DNA of 64,000 nt from Anthoceros angustus (Eukaryota; Streptophyta; Anthocerotopsida; Anthocerotales; Anthocerotaceae): the NCBI GenBank assembly GCA_010909165.1, contig MU008197.1, positions 62,001 to 126,000 on the forward strand. The letters are read 5' to 3'. Positions 35,211 through 46,370 of the stretch are shown here, in pieces; positions within the stretch are counted from its first letter, which is position 1, and each line of letters begins with the position of its first letter. The translations under genes were made by a program, and so were the position numbers. A model generated the notes under the pieces. That model was not told the origin of the DNA. It ran no database searches and saw only the letters and a list, made by a program, of their open reading frames with translations.

Positions 35211-37163
35211 ATGGAGGCGGCGGCGGAGGGACTGTGGGTCCTGGCAGAGAGCCATGAGCAGAGAGGCAACATCGGGCAGGCTATCAAATGTCTGGAAGCA
35301 GTGTGTCAATGCCACCCTGCCTTCCTGCCGCTGACAGAGGTGAAGAGCAGGGTTCGGGTGGCGGGCCTCCTGCTGCAGCACACCACCAATGTGGCGCAAG
35401 CCAGGTATCACTTGGAGCGTGCTCAATTGCTCCTCAAGCAGATCCCCGCCTGCTTTGAGCTGAAATGCCGGGCCCTGAGCTTGCTCACCCGCTGTTACCG
35501 CCTTGCTGGAGCCTACGGGCCGCAGAAGCAAACCCTGAAGAAGGGGCTGGAGTTGGCTCTGAGCGAGGAGGGCCAGCTGCCGTTACGCTGGGCATGCAAC
35601 TTCAGCCTGCAGATGGCGTCAGCTTTGGCGGAGGCAGGAGAATTTGCTAGCGCCTTGCAGTCCTTGGAGTCCGGCCTGCAGTGTGCTGGCAGGGCACAGC
35701 AGCCGGAATTGGGGTTGGTGTTTGCAGCCTCCATCGTGCATGTGCGGCTCATGGACGGGCAAGAGAGGCCCGCTGTGGAGGAGGCCCTCACTGCATGCGA
35801 CGATTTGTGGACCCAGATACCTGACATGGAGAAGAAAGCACACTCGTGGCTTTGGATGTACAAGGAGCTGCTTTACGCTTTCCACTTGTTGCGGATTTGC
35901 GAGTACAAAGATGCAACGGCACGGGTGGCAGGTTTGGAGACTGCTGTCAAGGAGATGGCTCCTGAAGAGCAGGAGGATGCGGATATGAAGTGGCGGTTGA
36001 AGCAGGAATTGCAAGCTGTGCAGGAGGAGTTGGCGCAGTCCTATTACCCGCATGCCAGGAAGGTGGAGCTGCTTGAACGTCACCAGCGTTTGCAGGTGCA
36101 GCTGGGTGTCGTTACTCAGAGGCATGCCAACCAGTCGCCCGAGTGGCTGCCTAGAGGAATGGTGCGAGCTTTGGTGGACCTCATGTCATTGGTCTGCCTT
36201 CGGCCGAAGGGTGCATTCAAGGAGTGTTTGGGCCTTTTCGAGTCTGGCTTGACTCTGGTGGAGAAGGAGTTGGTGAAACTTGGGATTGTGAACGACGAAG
36301 TGACAGAGGGTGATCTGCAGCCTTGTTCTGTCTACGTGGCGGGGGTTGGCCTCATGGTGTGGATGCAGCTTGTCGAGAACAAGATTATCATTGATTTAAC
36401 TCGTGCAGATTTCGTTGCAGCTCAAGAGGCTTTAGTCAGGCTGGTGCAGTGCTGGAGTCGTTTTCCTGTGGTCCTTCAGACGTACGAGTGCACGATACAC
36501 ATGCTTTTAGGTCAGTATGCGCATGCTGTTGGCTGTCCGCGAGATGCTGCTGCTCATTTCACCAGAGCCTCAAGGTTGGCCGCGGACAGGAATGGTCAGC
36601 AGGCTATGTGTCAACTGTATGCAACTCTTTCCCACCTGTGTGTGGGGGACCCGGACCACACATCGCAGGCTTTTGATCTTCTGGGGCCATTGAGTCAAGA
36701 TGTGGAGTCCAACTTAGGAGTACGAGAGAGAACATTGCTGCTCTTTCTGACAGGCGTGCTGCAGATGAGCCAACAGAATGGACAAGAAGCTCGAGTGCGG
36801 TTAGCTGTCGGGCTTAAACTAACTTATAGACATCTAGGAAACCAACAGCTTGTTTCACAGTATCTCACCGTGCTTGGTTCTATTGCTCTGTCCATGCACG
36901 ACATGGACGGGGCAGAAAAAATACTGATGTCCTCTCTAACCCTAGCCAAGGCTCTCTTTGATCTGCCAGCCCAAATTGCCATCATGGATCAGTTCAACCT
37001 CTTGTTTCAGGAACTTGGGGACAGTGTCAGGCAGCATGAGAACATGGAGGCTCAAGAGCAGAAAAGGCAGCAGTTTCTAGATAGGATAGGTATGGCGAAG
37101 GCTTCTGAACATCACGTTCATCTTCTGAGGCATGGTCTTGAGATACATGAGGAACTTCCGTAA
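35211..37163 (+). CDS. MAU2: MAU2/SCC4 cohesin-loading factor, intronless
   Basis: An uninterrupted frame of 650 residues starts at ATG 35211. The opening MEAAAEGLWVLAESHEQRGN aligns with the plant MAU2/SCC4 start, and EVKSRVRVAGLLLQHTTNVA plus YHLERAQLLL are characteristic. The protein is helical throughout, made of TPR-like repeats, and ends in HHVHLLRHGLEIHEELP. In eukaryotes MAU2/SCC4 wraps the N-terminus of SCC2/NIPBL and loads cohesin on chromatin; Arabidopsis SCC4 is needed for embryogenesis. Length is close to the plant norm, slightly shorter. Upstream GTG codons in frame are not used as starts. Absence of introns is unusual for the family as I know it. Confidence 0.93.
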   Translation: MEAAAEGLWVLAESHEQRGNIGQAIKCLEAVCQCHPAFLPLTEVKSRVRVAGLLLQHTTNVAQARYHLERAQLLLKQIPACFELKCRALSLLTRCYRLAGAYGPQKQTLKKGLELALSEEGQLPLRWACNFSLQMASALAEAGEFASALQSLESGLQCAGRAQQPELGLVFAASIVHVRLMDGQERPAVEEALTACDDLWTQIPDMEKKAHSWLWMYKELLYAFHLLRICEYKDATARVAGLETAVKEMAPEEQEDADMKWRLKQELQAVQEELAQSYYPHARKVELLERHQRLQVQLGVVTQRHANQSPEWLPRGMVRALVDLMSLVCLRPKGAFKECLGLFESGLTLVEKELVKLGIVNDEVTEGDLQPCSVYVAGVGLMVWMQLVENKIIIDLTRADFVAAQEALVRLVQCWSRFPVVLQTYECTIHMLLGQYAHAVGCPRDAAAHFTRASRLAADRNGQQAMCQLYATLSHLCVGDPDHTSQAFDLLGPLSQDVESNLGVRERTLLLFLTGVLQMSQQNGQEARVRLAVGLKLTYRHLGNQQLVSQYLTVLGSIALSMHDMDGAEKILMSSLTLAKALFDLPAQIAIMDQFNLLFQELGDSVRQHENMEAQEQKRQQFLDRIGMAKASEHHVHLLRHGLEIHEELP

Positions 37164-40100
37164 CAAACCTCTTATTCCGGAGGAGGGCTCTTGACTGATC
37201 AGTGTCTGAAAGGCTGCCATTCTCAGCAAATGAGATGGCTGATACGCTGGTGCAAAAATGTACAGGTGAGCTTCATCCAGCTAGTCTCGTACTTAATCAG
37301 TCGTATGGGACATACTACCTCTTGTCATTAAAGACTTGGAGAGGTGACTCAGCAGGATGGACATCAGGTGTGGGTGAGCCTGACTTATGGGTACACGGCA
37401 ACACCGGGCCTGTTGTACTATAGATGGTTACCAAGATTTTGCCTTCGCAGTGATGTATACCATCATTGGCAGAATTGTTTATACAAGCTATTTAAGTTTC
37501 CACATATCTTGCGGTCTGCCAGAAACCTGAGCATGTACAATGGGAATGTTTTTTTTTCTCTGCAGCTTACAGGACTTTTTCCACTCAGGCTGTCTACCTT
37601 TGGTGCCTTTCCATGAGACGGGCCTGACTTCAAGGATCTTCGGGCGGGGAAATAATTGCAAACAGTGTCACAGACCCTCTGCAATTCTTAATACAATTGT
37701 TTACAATCGTTCTTGGGTCTGGCAAGAGTGTACCGCAAAGGTCCATGTCCTCTCATCCTTTCGCTCCCTCCTCGGGGAAGGGGAAAGGATCCTTTCACAT
37801 GTGTGTCATGTGGAATCAGCCCGGGCACGCGGCTGACGAGATCTAAGCCCGAAGGTTTGCCAAGGTTTTGATCACTGTGCTAAAAAGGGACTTGCGCTGT
37901 GGACTTCTGTGTGGAGCATCCGTTAATAATCTGCAATGAAAGCATGGGTCTCGATTCCATAGACATGCTCGTGAACTCATCTCTAACCTCCATCTGCTCT
38001 GTAGACTTTAACATAGGTGGAGCATCCGTTGCTAACCTTGTAACAGCAGTCTCGATTCGAGCGAGATGCTTAATCAAATCGTCCCTAACCTCTCCTCCAT
38101 TGCCTACAAATCCAGCTATAAGCTAATGCTTGCTTTGCCGTTGATTGACCAGCACACGATTGTGCTCCTCCTAATTCTGGAGGGAGGAGCAGGGGTCGGA
38201 CTGTTTCGCGCTCGAGAATTAAGAACTCCAGAGAATCCCGGCCACCTACGTCACCGCCATCTCTGTTGTGTCACACTCATGAAGCGGTGCCAGAGGAAGA
38301 AGTGCATGAAATCAGGTACAAGAGGGGATGATTGTTGAGTCCCCGATGGCTTGATGAGGGCAGCCAGGTGAAGTAGTCAAAGGTTACCCTGGCCCTGGCC
38401 CTGGCCTGTGCCATAGGCTATGGAGTAAAAAGGTGATGAATCCGATTTCGGTTGAGGCAAAGGCACCCGATTCAGGCTGCACTCCAATGAGCGCGGGAGG
38501 CAGCGGGCACGGAGCTGCATCAAGTCCGTGATTGCCTGTGATTGGAAGCTGATTGGTAGGTGAAGACCCCGGGGCCCTCGCCACGCTCTCCACACGTGGC
38601 GATGCCGCTACTGCGGCTGCTCCGGGCCTGCCAGATGCTTACGCCAGAGCTCAATTCAGTGCACTGGGACACACTTCCGCTTCAGGCTCCAGGCTCCAGC
38701 AGCCCGCTGCGTGTGAGAGAGAGAGGAAAGGACCCGGCTCCGGGGTCCGATCATGGATGTACTGTACTGTGCCGTATTCACTGTGCAATACACATTTATT
38801 GTGCATATGCCTTCCTTCCCGTAACCTACTCATTGACTGTCAGGCGGCCACCAGCTGGATGCGCAACAGCGCACAGCACACAGTGACGCTCGCCCGCTCG
38901 CTCGCTCAGCGAGGTGCGACGTACATTTCTTCATCCATACAGCTGCAGCCGGATCAACAACATAAACAGCGGGAAGGGATTCATCAATCAGGGCCTTTCC
39001 CCCAAGTGTTGTGTCAGGGCTGGAGGACTGCACCTGGCACGGGATCGTGCCGATTGCCAACTTGCCGAGCCTGGCTGCCTTGCCTGATGGCCAGATAAGA
39101 CAAGGACGCTGCACCGGGTCATGGAATGCTCCTCACCTAGCCGCGCTCGTACCACTTCACTTGGCCCGCTCGCCATAAGCTCACCTCATCGGGGCGGGCC
39201 ACGGTCCAACAAGTCGTTTCCACGGTCGTGACTCGTGAGTCGTCTACCCTACTGCATTGGACTCGTATAGTCTCGTCTCGTCTCGTCTCGTCTCGTCTCT
39301 TCTCGTCTCGTCTCGTCTCTTCTCGTCTCGTCTCGTCTCTTCTCTTCTCGTCTCGTCTCGTCTCGTCTCATCTCACCTCTTGTCTCGTTCCCGGTCCGCA
39401 ATTCCGCGTCTCATCCTCTTTCTCGTTGGTGCTGGTGCTGGTGCTGGCAGTGGCAAGCCATGACAATCCGTGCATGCATTTGCGCAGGCTCGTGTGGCAC
39501 GCGCCTGGCGCGACCCGTTGCCCCAGGGCGTGCCTGCTCCTGCTCCTGCTCCTGCTCCAGCTCCGGCTCCCGCTCCATCTCCCGCTCCTGTGCCTGTTCC
39601 GAGTATCTGGTCGGCTTGTAAGCTGATGCCGCGGACCGCGGTTAGGTGCACCCCGCCGGGCCCATCCCAGCCCATCCCACCCCAAGAATGTTTTATGCCG
39701 GCTCTGTGGGAACCCTAAACTGTTACTTTGAATGCCATGTCCAAAGGGATCCAGCGGCCGGCGCGCGCCGCTGCCAACGCGTGGCCCCATCCCCGCCGCT
39801 ATCTGTTACACCCTACCTTTCAACGTTTTCACACGCCTGTGCAACTGAACTGAACGATATCTCTACGTAATCACAGCTGGGCGAGGATAAAGCCAGATAT
39901 TGCACGGCGAGCAGCTTTCACGTCCTGTAGTCCAGGTTCAAGCCCTCTTCGCCAACACCCACTTTCCCACGCTCCCCCCACCACATACCCCACCCACCCA
40001 TCACCTAGTTCAGTGCACTGGGTGCACTGCTCGTGGGAGCCTTAGTATTTTGCATGTTTCTCCCTAGAGCTTCCTGTCGTGTGTTTGAATGAAAGCTATC

Positions 40101-41875
40101 TTAACATACTCGCAGGATAAGGAAAAGGAAAAGGAAGAGGAAGAGGAGGAGGAGAAGCTGATTTTTGATCCTTGTCACTCCAACCTTGTGTGGTCTTGGT
40201 TCATCCTAGTCACATCTAGTAGGTGTGTGAAACCTGAGTGCCCGAAAGGGCCGAGGGCCGAGACCCTTCTTCCACTAGCTGTGCACCAAATGATATACAA
40301 TATAGTATAATATCCAGGCCTTCAGGGGTGGAAAAGGTGGGCAGCACGGGCTCAGCGATGATGAGACTGGTGCATACTGCATTTCACGTGATTTGGCAAA
40401 GCCGGCAGTGCAGCATAGAGTAACATATCCAAGCGGCCCGAAGTGGGCGCGGAAAGGAAAATGGTCCCCAGGCCCATGTTCGGTGGCAGGCACCTCAGGA
40501 TAATCATTGCGCATGATCCATGCGTCCCGTCTCCCACCTCCATTTTCCATATACTTTGAAATCTAAAAGTCCATTTCCCGAATCCCAATTCCACACCCCC
40601 AGTTGTGGCCCATGCCGTGGCCCGCAACTCCAGACGTGGCCGCACGGGTGGGCGCTCCGGTTGTCTACGTACATACGTCTGCATGTATGTATATATGTAT
40701 ATATATGTATAGGCGGTTTTTGTATATACCTGGTGAAGGAAATATGTTTGGCTCATTGAGAGCTATGCTGTGCCCTGGAGACGATTTAATGACAGGAGCA
40801 GGCAAGCCGGACGAATTTGTGTGTGAGGTGAGAAACAAGAAGAAGCAGAGGAAGGAAACGACAGGACATGCTATTCAGTGAGGGATGCCAAGGATCCCTG
40901 TCCTAGGCCATTCGGTGAGTGTGCAGCGTAAAACAATTTGAAATGTAAGACGCATCGAAATTGGGGGAGGTGCACTTCACTTTGCCTAAATTTGGTAGGA
41001 GGGGAGCTAAATCGGAATCGGAGGCGCCTGGTGCGTGACGATTTTCAAGATGCGCAACCGTTCACATGTGCTTGTGCTTCGAGGGGAACGGAAGACGAAG
41101 GGGAAAAGGACAAGGGACAGATGGAGGAGAGTAACGCCCGGTGTGAGTGCGATGCTGGTGGGTTAAAACGGGCCATGGGCCATGGGCCCGGCCAGTCGCA
41201 CAGCTTGGCAGCACCCGCAGCAGCGAAACCAGCACCCCAAAAACGGAGGCGCTCGGCTCGCAGCCTGGACGCTGCACGCTGCACGCCACGCCGTCCTTCT
41301 CTCTTCTCGCGCCCTGCTGCTGCGTCTGCTGCTTCTGCTGCTTCTGCTGCTTCACCTCTAGCCAACAACAGCCTTCTCTTCTGAGAAACGCGTCCTGTCC
41401 TTCCCGATCCCTTTCACACAGCACCCCGCTCTTCAGTGTTGCGTGCTGCCCGCCTTGGCTGCCCGCTGTGCTGGTGCAGGATTCGGACTCGAGCGGGATC
41501 GGTGCTCCTGCGGTGGGCGGTAGAGTGGGTAGGGCGCCGGCCGCCTCCCTTCCTGCACCCTGCTGCCGCCTTCCTGCTTCCCTTGCACTGGGTGCTGGGT
41601 TGCTGTGGGATGGATGCCCGGGCTATGGCTTTGTTGGGCGGTTGAGGGGTCTCAATTTCTTGCTTTTGTGGGCGGTGGAGTGCTTTCGTGGGCGGTTGGC
41701 TGGATGATCGCCGGACCCAAGTCTGCGTTATCCCGATCTGCGACATAGGAGGGGTTGCGGGAGGCATGGGCTGCTGCTTGCGTGCGAGAGAGCGGAAATT
41801 TCCGGGCTCGGGGCCTCGTTGGGCGGTGCGGGAGTGTCGTTGTGGCTCTTGTTGCTGCTGTGGGGGGCAGGGAGG
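37164..41875. other. 4.7-kb spacer with simple repeats, no supported gene
   Basis: After the MAU2 3' UTR, no open frame carries a recognisable domain. The sequence includes two diverged ~105-bp copies sharing GTGGAGCATCCGTT and GTCTCGATTC (37911 and 38018), a TCTCG array, Pro/Ala-type GCTCCT repeats near 39535-39580 and an AT-rich GTATATATGTATATATATG run near 40685. The last part (about 40900-41875) is GC-rich and likely the long 5' leader and promoter of the F-box gene. Confidence 0.55.
39268..39372 (+). repeat. (TCTCG)n microsatellite
   Basis: About twenty TCTCG pentamers, with TCTTC variants at regular intervals. Non-coding. Confidence 0.9.
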
Positions 41876-44022
41876 ATGCAGGATTACAGGGCCACGCGGC
41901 CCAAGCTCTTCTTAGATGAGTGGTGTGCCGGGAAGGAGGGCATGCGGCGGATGGAGGATTCGCCTCAGAGAGCGGAGTGGACTGGGGATGACGACTACTT
42001 CCTGATGGAGGAGCGGTGCCGGGTGGGGGAGAAGCGGAAGGGGGCGCGGATCGGGGACTGCGGCTCCGTGGACAGCAGGGTGGAGCACAGGATGATGAAG
42101 CACGACCTCATCGGGGAGCTCCCGGACGAATGCCTGCTGCAGATTTTCGCCTACCTGCCCCGGGCGAGGGACCGATGCGCGTGCGCGGCGGTGTGCATGC
42201 GCTGGCTCATGCTGCAGAGTCACATGGCGGCCTGCGAGTTCAAGAAGGCGGAGGGGGAGGCCGGGGAGGCCTGCGCCGGGGGCGCCGGCTGGAGGGCGGT
42301 GGCCGGAGATGGGCAGAAGGTGCTGGATGTCATCTACGAGGGCCTGGAGGAGGGCTCGGACGAGGCCGCCGGGGCCGGGGAAGGGCACGGGGAAGGGTGG
42401 GAGTCGGCCGACCTGTTCCGTGGCTCGGCTGTGGGAGAGGAGCCCCGGGTGGAACGGCAGCCGCAGTGGGCCATGGGCGACCTCTCCCGGAGCCTGAGGG
42501 GAGGAAGGCCAGTGACGTGCGACTGGCGGCGATTGCGGTTGGGACCGCGGCCCGAGGCGGGCTGGGGAAGCTGTCCATCCGAGGCGCTTGCGGTGACAGA
42601 GTGGTACGGAGCGTGACCGACCTGGGAGTGTGTGCCATCGGTATTTGCTGCGCTGCGTTACGCTGTCTTAGTTTGTGGCATTGTTCGAGCGTCGGGGATG
42701 ATGGGTTGATAGCCATAGGGAAGGGGTGTAGGTTGTTGCAGAAGCTGGACATGTTGAAGTGCCCCGGTGTTGGGGATGCTGGGCTCCGTGCAGTTGCTCT
42801 GGGTTGTCCCTTGTTAGGGAGCTTAAGCATAGATTCGTGTGACAATGTGAGTGATCGGGGTCTCATTAGCGTGGGCCGGAGTTGCTCCTACCTTGCTGCA
42901 CTTTGTGTGAGAAACTGTGCCTTGATTGGGGATGAGGGGATTGCTGCCGTTGTCACAGGGGCCAAGATGTTGCGGAGGCTGAAGCTGGAGAAGGTAGGAG
43001 TTGGGGATGAGGTGTTGGGCGCTGTGGCTATGCAAGGGGATGCCCTTGTGCACTTGATTCTGTCCGGTCTGGAGTACCTGTCTGAGGAGGGGTTTTCGTC
43101 GCTGGGAAGGTTGTCACGCTTGGGGAAGTTGAAGAACTTGCTTATCAACTCCTGTAGGGGTCTCACGGATGTTGCCTTGGTCGAAATAGGGCTCGGCTGC
43201 CCGGATTTGAAGCGGTTGGTGCTGCGTGATTGTGCTGGAGTTGGGGATGAGGGCTTGCAGGGGTTCACACGGCTTTGCTCTTCCCTGGAAAGTTTACACG
43301 TGATGAGATGCCAGGGTATCACATGTGTTGGGCTGATAGCCCTCTTGTCGTTCGGGGGGACGCATCTGAAAAGCCTTCAGCTCTCCAAGTGCTACGGGAT
43401 CACTGATGCAGGATTCTGTGCCGAGTCCTTTGCTGTTCCCTGCGAGTTTCTGACGTCTCTTAGCCTGAGTGGGTGCAAGGGGATCGGAGATCGATGTCTG
43501 GAGTTGATTGCCCACTCTTTTTCAGCACTGGAGCATCTTGATCTGAGTGGCCTATGTGCTGTGAGTGACAGCGGAGTGATGGCAGCTGTGAGCAGCTGTC
43601 AACAGACTTTGGTGGGTCTCAACCTCAGTGGCTGCTGCAAGGTTTCAGATCGTGCAGTGTGTGACATCACCAAGAGTTGCGGGCGTCACTTGCGAAGCCT
43701 CACTCTCAACGGTTGCCAAAAGGTTACAGATGTGAGCCTCAAAGTCATTGCTGAAGAGTGTCTCGAACTGAAGGATCTTGATGTATCAAGGTGTAGCATA
43801 ACGGATGAGGGTGTGTATGCTGTTGTGGCCACCCGGGGACAGGGATTGCAGAGCTTGTCATTGGAGAGCTGCATGGATATAACAGATGAGTGTCTACCTT
43901 TTATCGAAAAAGACTGTGAGTTTCTATGGGGCTTGAATCTGAAGCATTGCGAGGGGCTGTCCAGGGGTGCCCTGGATTCTTTTGAAGCCCGTCTTTTCAG
44001 ATGTGATCTAATATGTTCCTAG
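41876..44022 (+). CDS. EBF1/EBF2-like F-box/LRR protein, one frameshift
   Basis: The N-terminal frame from ATG 41876 has GDDDYFLME...EKRKGARI and an F-box at residues ~77-115 (LPDECLLQIFAYLPRARDRC). After a one-base loss near 42495, where CTGAGGGG would read CTGGAGGGG, the next frame continues with EGRKASDVRLAAIAVGTAAR and about 14 leucine-rich repeats to the stop at 44020-44022. The order F-box, GGLGKLSIRG and LRRs matches EIN3-binding F-box proteins, which direct EIN3/EIL ubiquitination by an SCF complex and damp ethylene responses. With the base restored the protein is about 715 residues. Later ATGs at 41942 and 41951 are alternatives. No intron is seen. Ethylene function is inferred from family membership. 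Confidence 0.88.
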
Positions 44023-45317
44023 TTCGGGGATAAGCATCGCCATGAACTGCGAATTCGCCGTGCACAAGAACAACCTTTTCTTTCCAATCCAATGAAGCAC
44101 ACTGAGTTGTCAGATGTGAAAGTGCGTATCCTCTAGTGCCTGGAAGCACATCTACTGAAGTGGATTGCGATATGACAAGTCAGCTGGAAACAAGAGCGGT
44201 CTTCTCAAGCCAGTCGTTTCATCATCGCACTGGCCTGAAGCAGGTCTTGCACGCAGGTGAAAGAGGAACAGGCGGCCCAATGTGGGTAGATTGTTAGGTG
44301 GGCAATGGGTTCGGAGAATGTATCCAGATAAGCAAGCATTGATCAATGGGCACAGCTTTTGCCTCAAGCCTCTTCCGAGGCCCTTCTTCCAGATTCATTT
44401 CTTGGTCAAGATGCTGTGCCGATTTTCCGGCCATTTTGCCTGTTTTGTTGTCGTCATGCAAGATAGCCTTTGCGTATCCCAATGACTGAATCGGCGCATC
44501 TCTAGTGGTCCGTTTCCGCAACAACTCTGGCAGGGCACAGCTTATTACACTAGTTGGATGGAGCTGATATTTTGCGTATCCCAAAGTAGCTACTTCAGGC
44601 AAAACGTAAAAGCGGTCGATGTGGACTGACCGGCAGACCGGCAGACCGGCAGACCGGCTATTTGCGTCGTTGTGGCTGGACATGCCATATGCGTTAAAGA
44701 CGCTTTGCTGTTTTTCAGGTTTGCAATTTGTCTCCCAGCCTCGAGGGAGATGAAACCAATGCATCCATCTACAGCGTGTCTCGCCCGTCGTCCCTGACTT
44801 GTCTGTTCAACATCGTGCAAAAATCACAAGGGTCGTGTCCGATTGGGAAACCTTGCCAAACTCGATGGACACGCGCTCTAAGTCACAAGAAACAGTTGTG
44901 TGGGGGGCAAGAAGTAAAAAAATACTCAGACAACGCTGTACGAGACCTCGTAAATCTGAATAGGTACTGAATTCATGAAGAAGGGTGTGTCATGTTCTTA
45001 ATCAACTAAAATAACACACAGGAGTTCAGCCTCAAAATTCCACCCTGCTGACCATTTGAGGGTGGAAAAGACGACATAATTGTTAACTGTGCGCCTACTT
45101 GACAACCAAACAGGACCTCACCTTCCAATCCTATACGACCCTGTTGTTGTTGTCAAGAGGAGCAAGAGAGACTATCTAATACTCGGTTCTGGACAAACAT
45201 TGACGTATTTACAGAATAGCACCTTGCCAGCCTAGGCCTTAAAACTCCCCAGGGTTAGAAATGCATCGCAGCATCACTAATACCATGCTATTCATGCATG
45301 CCCTTGCACAAATAGTT
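44023..45317. other. Spacer, includes ACCGGCAG repeats
   Basis: No gene. A short (ACCGGCAG)4 run lies at 44629-44660. F-box and AIG1 genes converge here, so both 3' UTRs fall in this stretch. In Arabidopsis EBF mRNAs the 3' UTR mediates ethylene-dependent translational control; I could not identify an equivalent element. Confidence 0.5.
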
Positions 45318-46370
45318 TCACAGGATGGCGCAAAAAACAGCTTCCTTAGCCCTCTCCGTCTCCTTTCGCAGCTCTTCCGACTGTTTAAGGGCCTTCTCCA
45401 GTTTCAACTTCAGGTCTTTGATGCTCTGTTCGGAGTGAGCTGCTTGACGTTCAGATAACTCTTTGTACTCCAGAGCTTGACGCTCGGAAATCTCCCTAGC
45501 GCGCGTCTCCTCTGCAAGCCTCTGTTCCAGCTTCTCAGCAGTCAAACGCAACTTTTCGTCCACCATCACTGCCATGGCCTTCACCTTCTCATCGTAGGCT
45601 TGCTCCAATTCAAGCTTCAGCAACTGCATCTCCTGGCGCCGGTCAGCCACAGCATCAAGCTGCCGCTTGTCCTGTGCCGACTGCTTGGCTAAGATCTGCG
45701 CTTCACCGAGAAGTTCGTTGGTGTAGGGTTTCCCTCCGTTTCTCAGAACCATCTCGTCCACGGCACGCAGCAACGCTGTGGCTTGCTCCTGTTTCTGCTT
45801 GTTGTCCTTACTCCTGTTGTTGAACAGAATCTTCCTCCCTCCGCAATCGTTCAGAAGACTTTTGAGATGCTCAGGAACATCAGCACAATACTCCTGTAAG
45901 GTAATCCCATCCTCCTCCAACTCATCTCCGCCGGTGAAGACCACAATCATATACTGCAGGACCTTGTCCCCAAACAAGCACCGCAAATTCTCCACCACGT
46001 TCATCTCCTCAAGCGTGAAGCGATTCCGTACAGATAACACAAGCAGAAGAGCATGCACCCCATCCTTGGCCAACTCTAGGCACTTGACGATCTCATTCCT
46101 CACACTCTCTGCAGGCATGGAGACCTCGAAAAAGCCAGGGGTATCAACAACACGAATCTTGCGACCATCCCTTCTGACGGTAGACTGAAGCTCACAAGTT
46201 GTAGTCACAGACGAGGCTCTGCTCCTGGACTGGAAGGCAGGAAACCCGAGGATGGAATTCCCTGTGGCACTCTTGCCATTGCCTGTCCGTCCCATCAACA
46301 CCACCGTGGTCGCGGCTGCGGCCACCTCCTCCACCCAATCGAAGTCCTCCACCACAGTCATCCCGCCCAT
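45318..46370 (-). CDS. AIG1-type (IAN/GIMAP) GTPase with coiled coil and CaaX box
   Basis: A single exon encodes 350 residues from ATG 46370. G1 is GRTGNGKS (27-34), G3 is DTPG (76-79), the AIG1-specific box is LSVRNRFTLEE (112-122), and G4 is TGGD (146-149). From about residue 235 to 340 the chain is a highly charged Glu/Lys/Arg-rich helix predicted to form a coiled coil. The final residues are CAIL, a CaaX box with terminal Leu, which predicts geranylgeranylation and membrane attachment. Plant AIG1 proteins respond to pathogens and heat and oligomerise on membranes. The specific role here is unknown. Confidence 0.93.
   Translation of the reverse strand: MGGMTVVEDFDWVEEVAAAATTVVLMGRTGNGKSATGNSILGFPAFQSRSRASSVTTTCELQSTVRRDGRKIRVVDTPGFFEVSMPAESVRNEIVKCLELAKDGVHALLLVLSVRNRFTLEEMNVVENLRCLFGDKVLQYMIVVFTGGDELEEDGITLQEYCADVPEHLKSLLNDCGGRKILFNNRSKDNKQKQEQATALLRAVDEMVLRNGGKPYTNELLGEAQILAKQSAQDKRQLDAVADRRQEMQLLKLELEQAYDEKVKAMAVMVDEKLRLTAEKLEQRLAEETRAREISERQALEYKELSERQAAHSEQSIKDLKLKLEKALKQSEELRKETERAKEAVFCAIL

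Noticed and set aside
38553-39098. 181-codon open frame in the 37-42 kb spacer
   Set aside because: Its composition follows local simple sequence, several frames are open at once and no motif is recognisable.
42495-42500. Programmed ribosomal frameshift in the F-box gene
   Set aside because: There is no slippery heptamer or known precedent in this family; a one-base loss in a G run is simpler.
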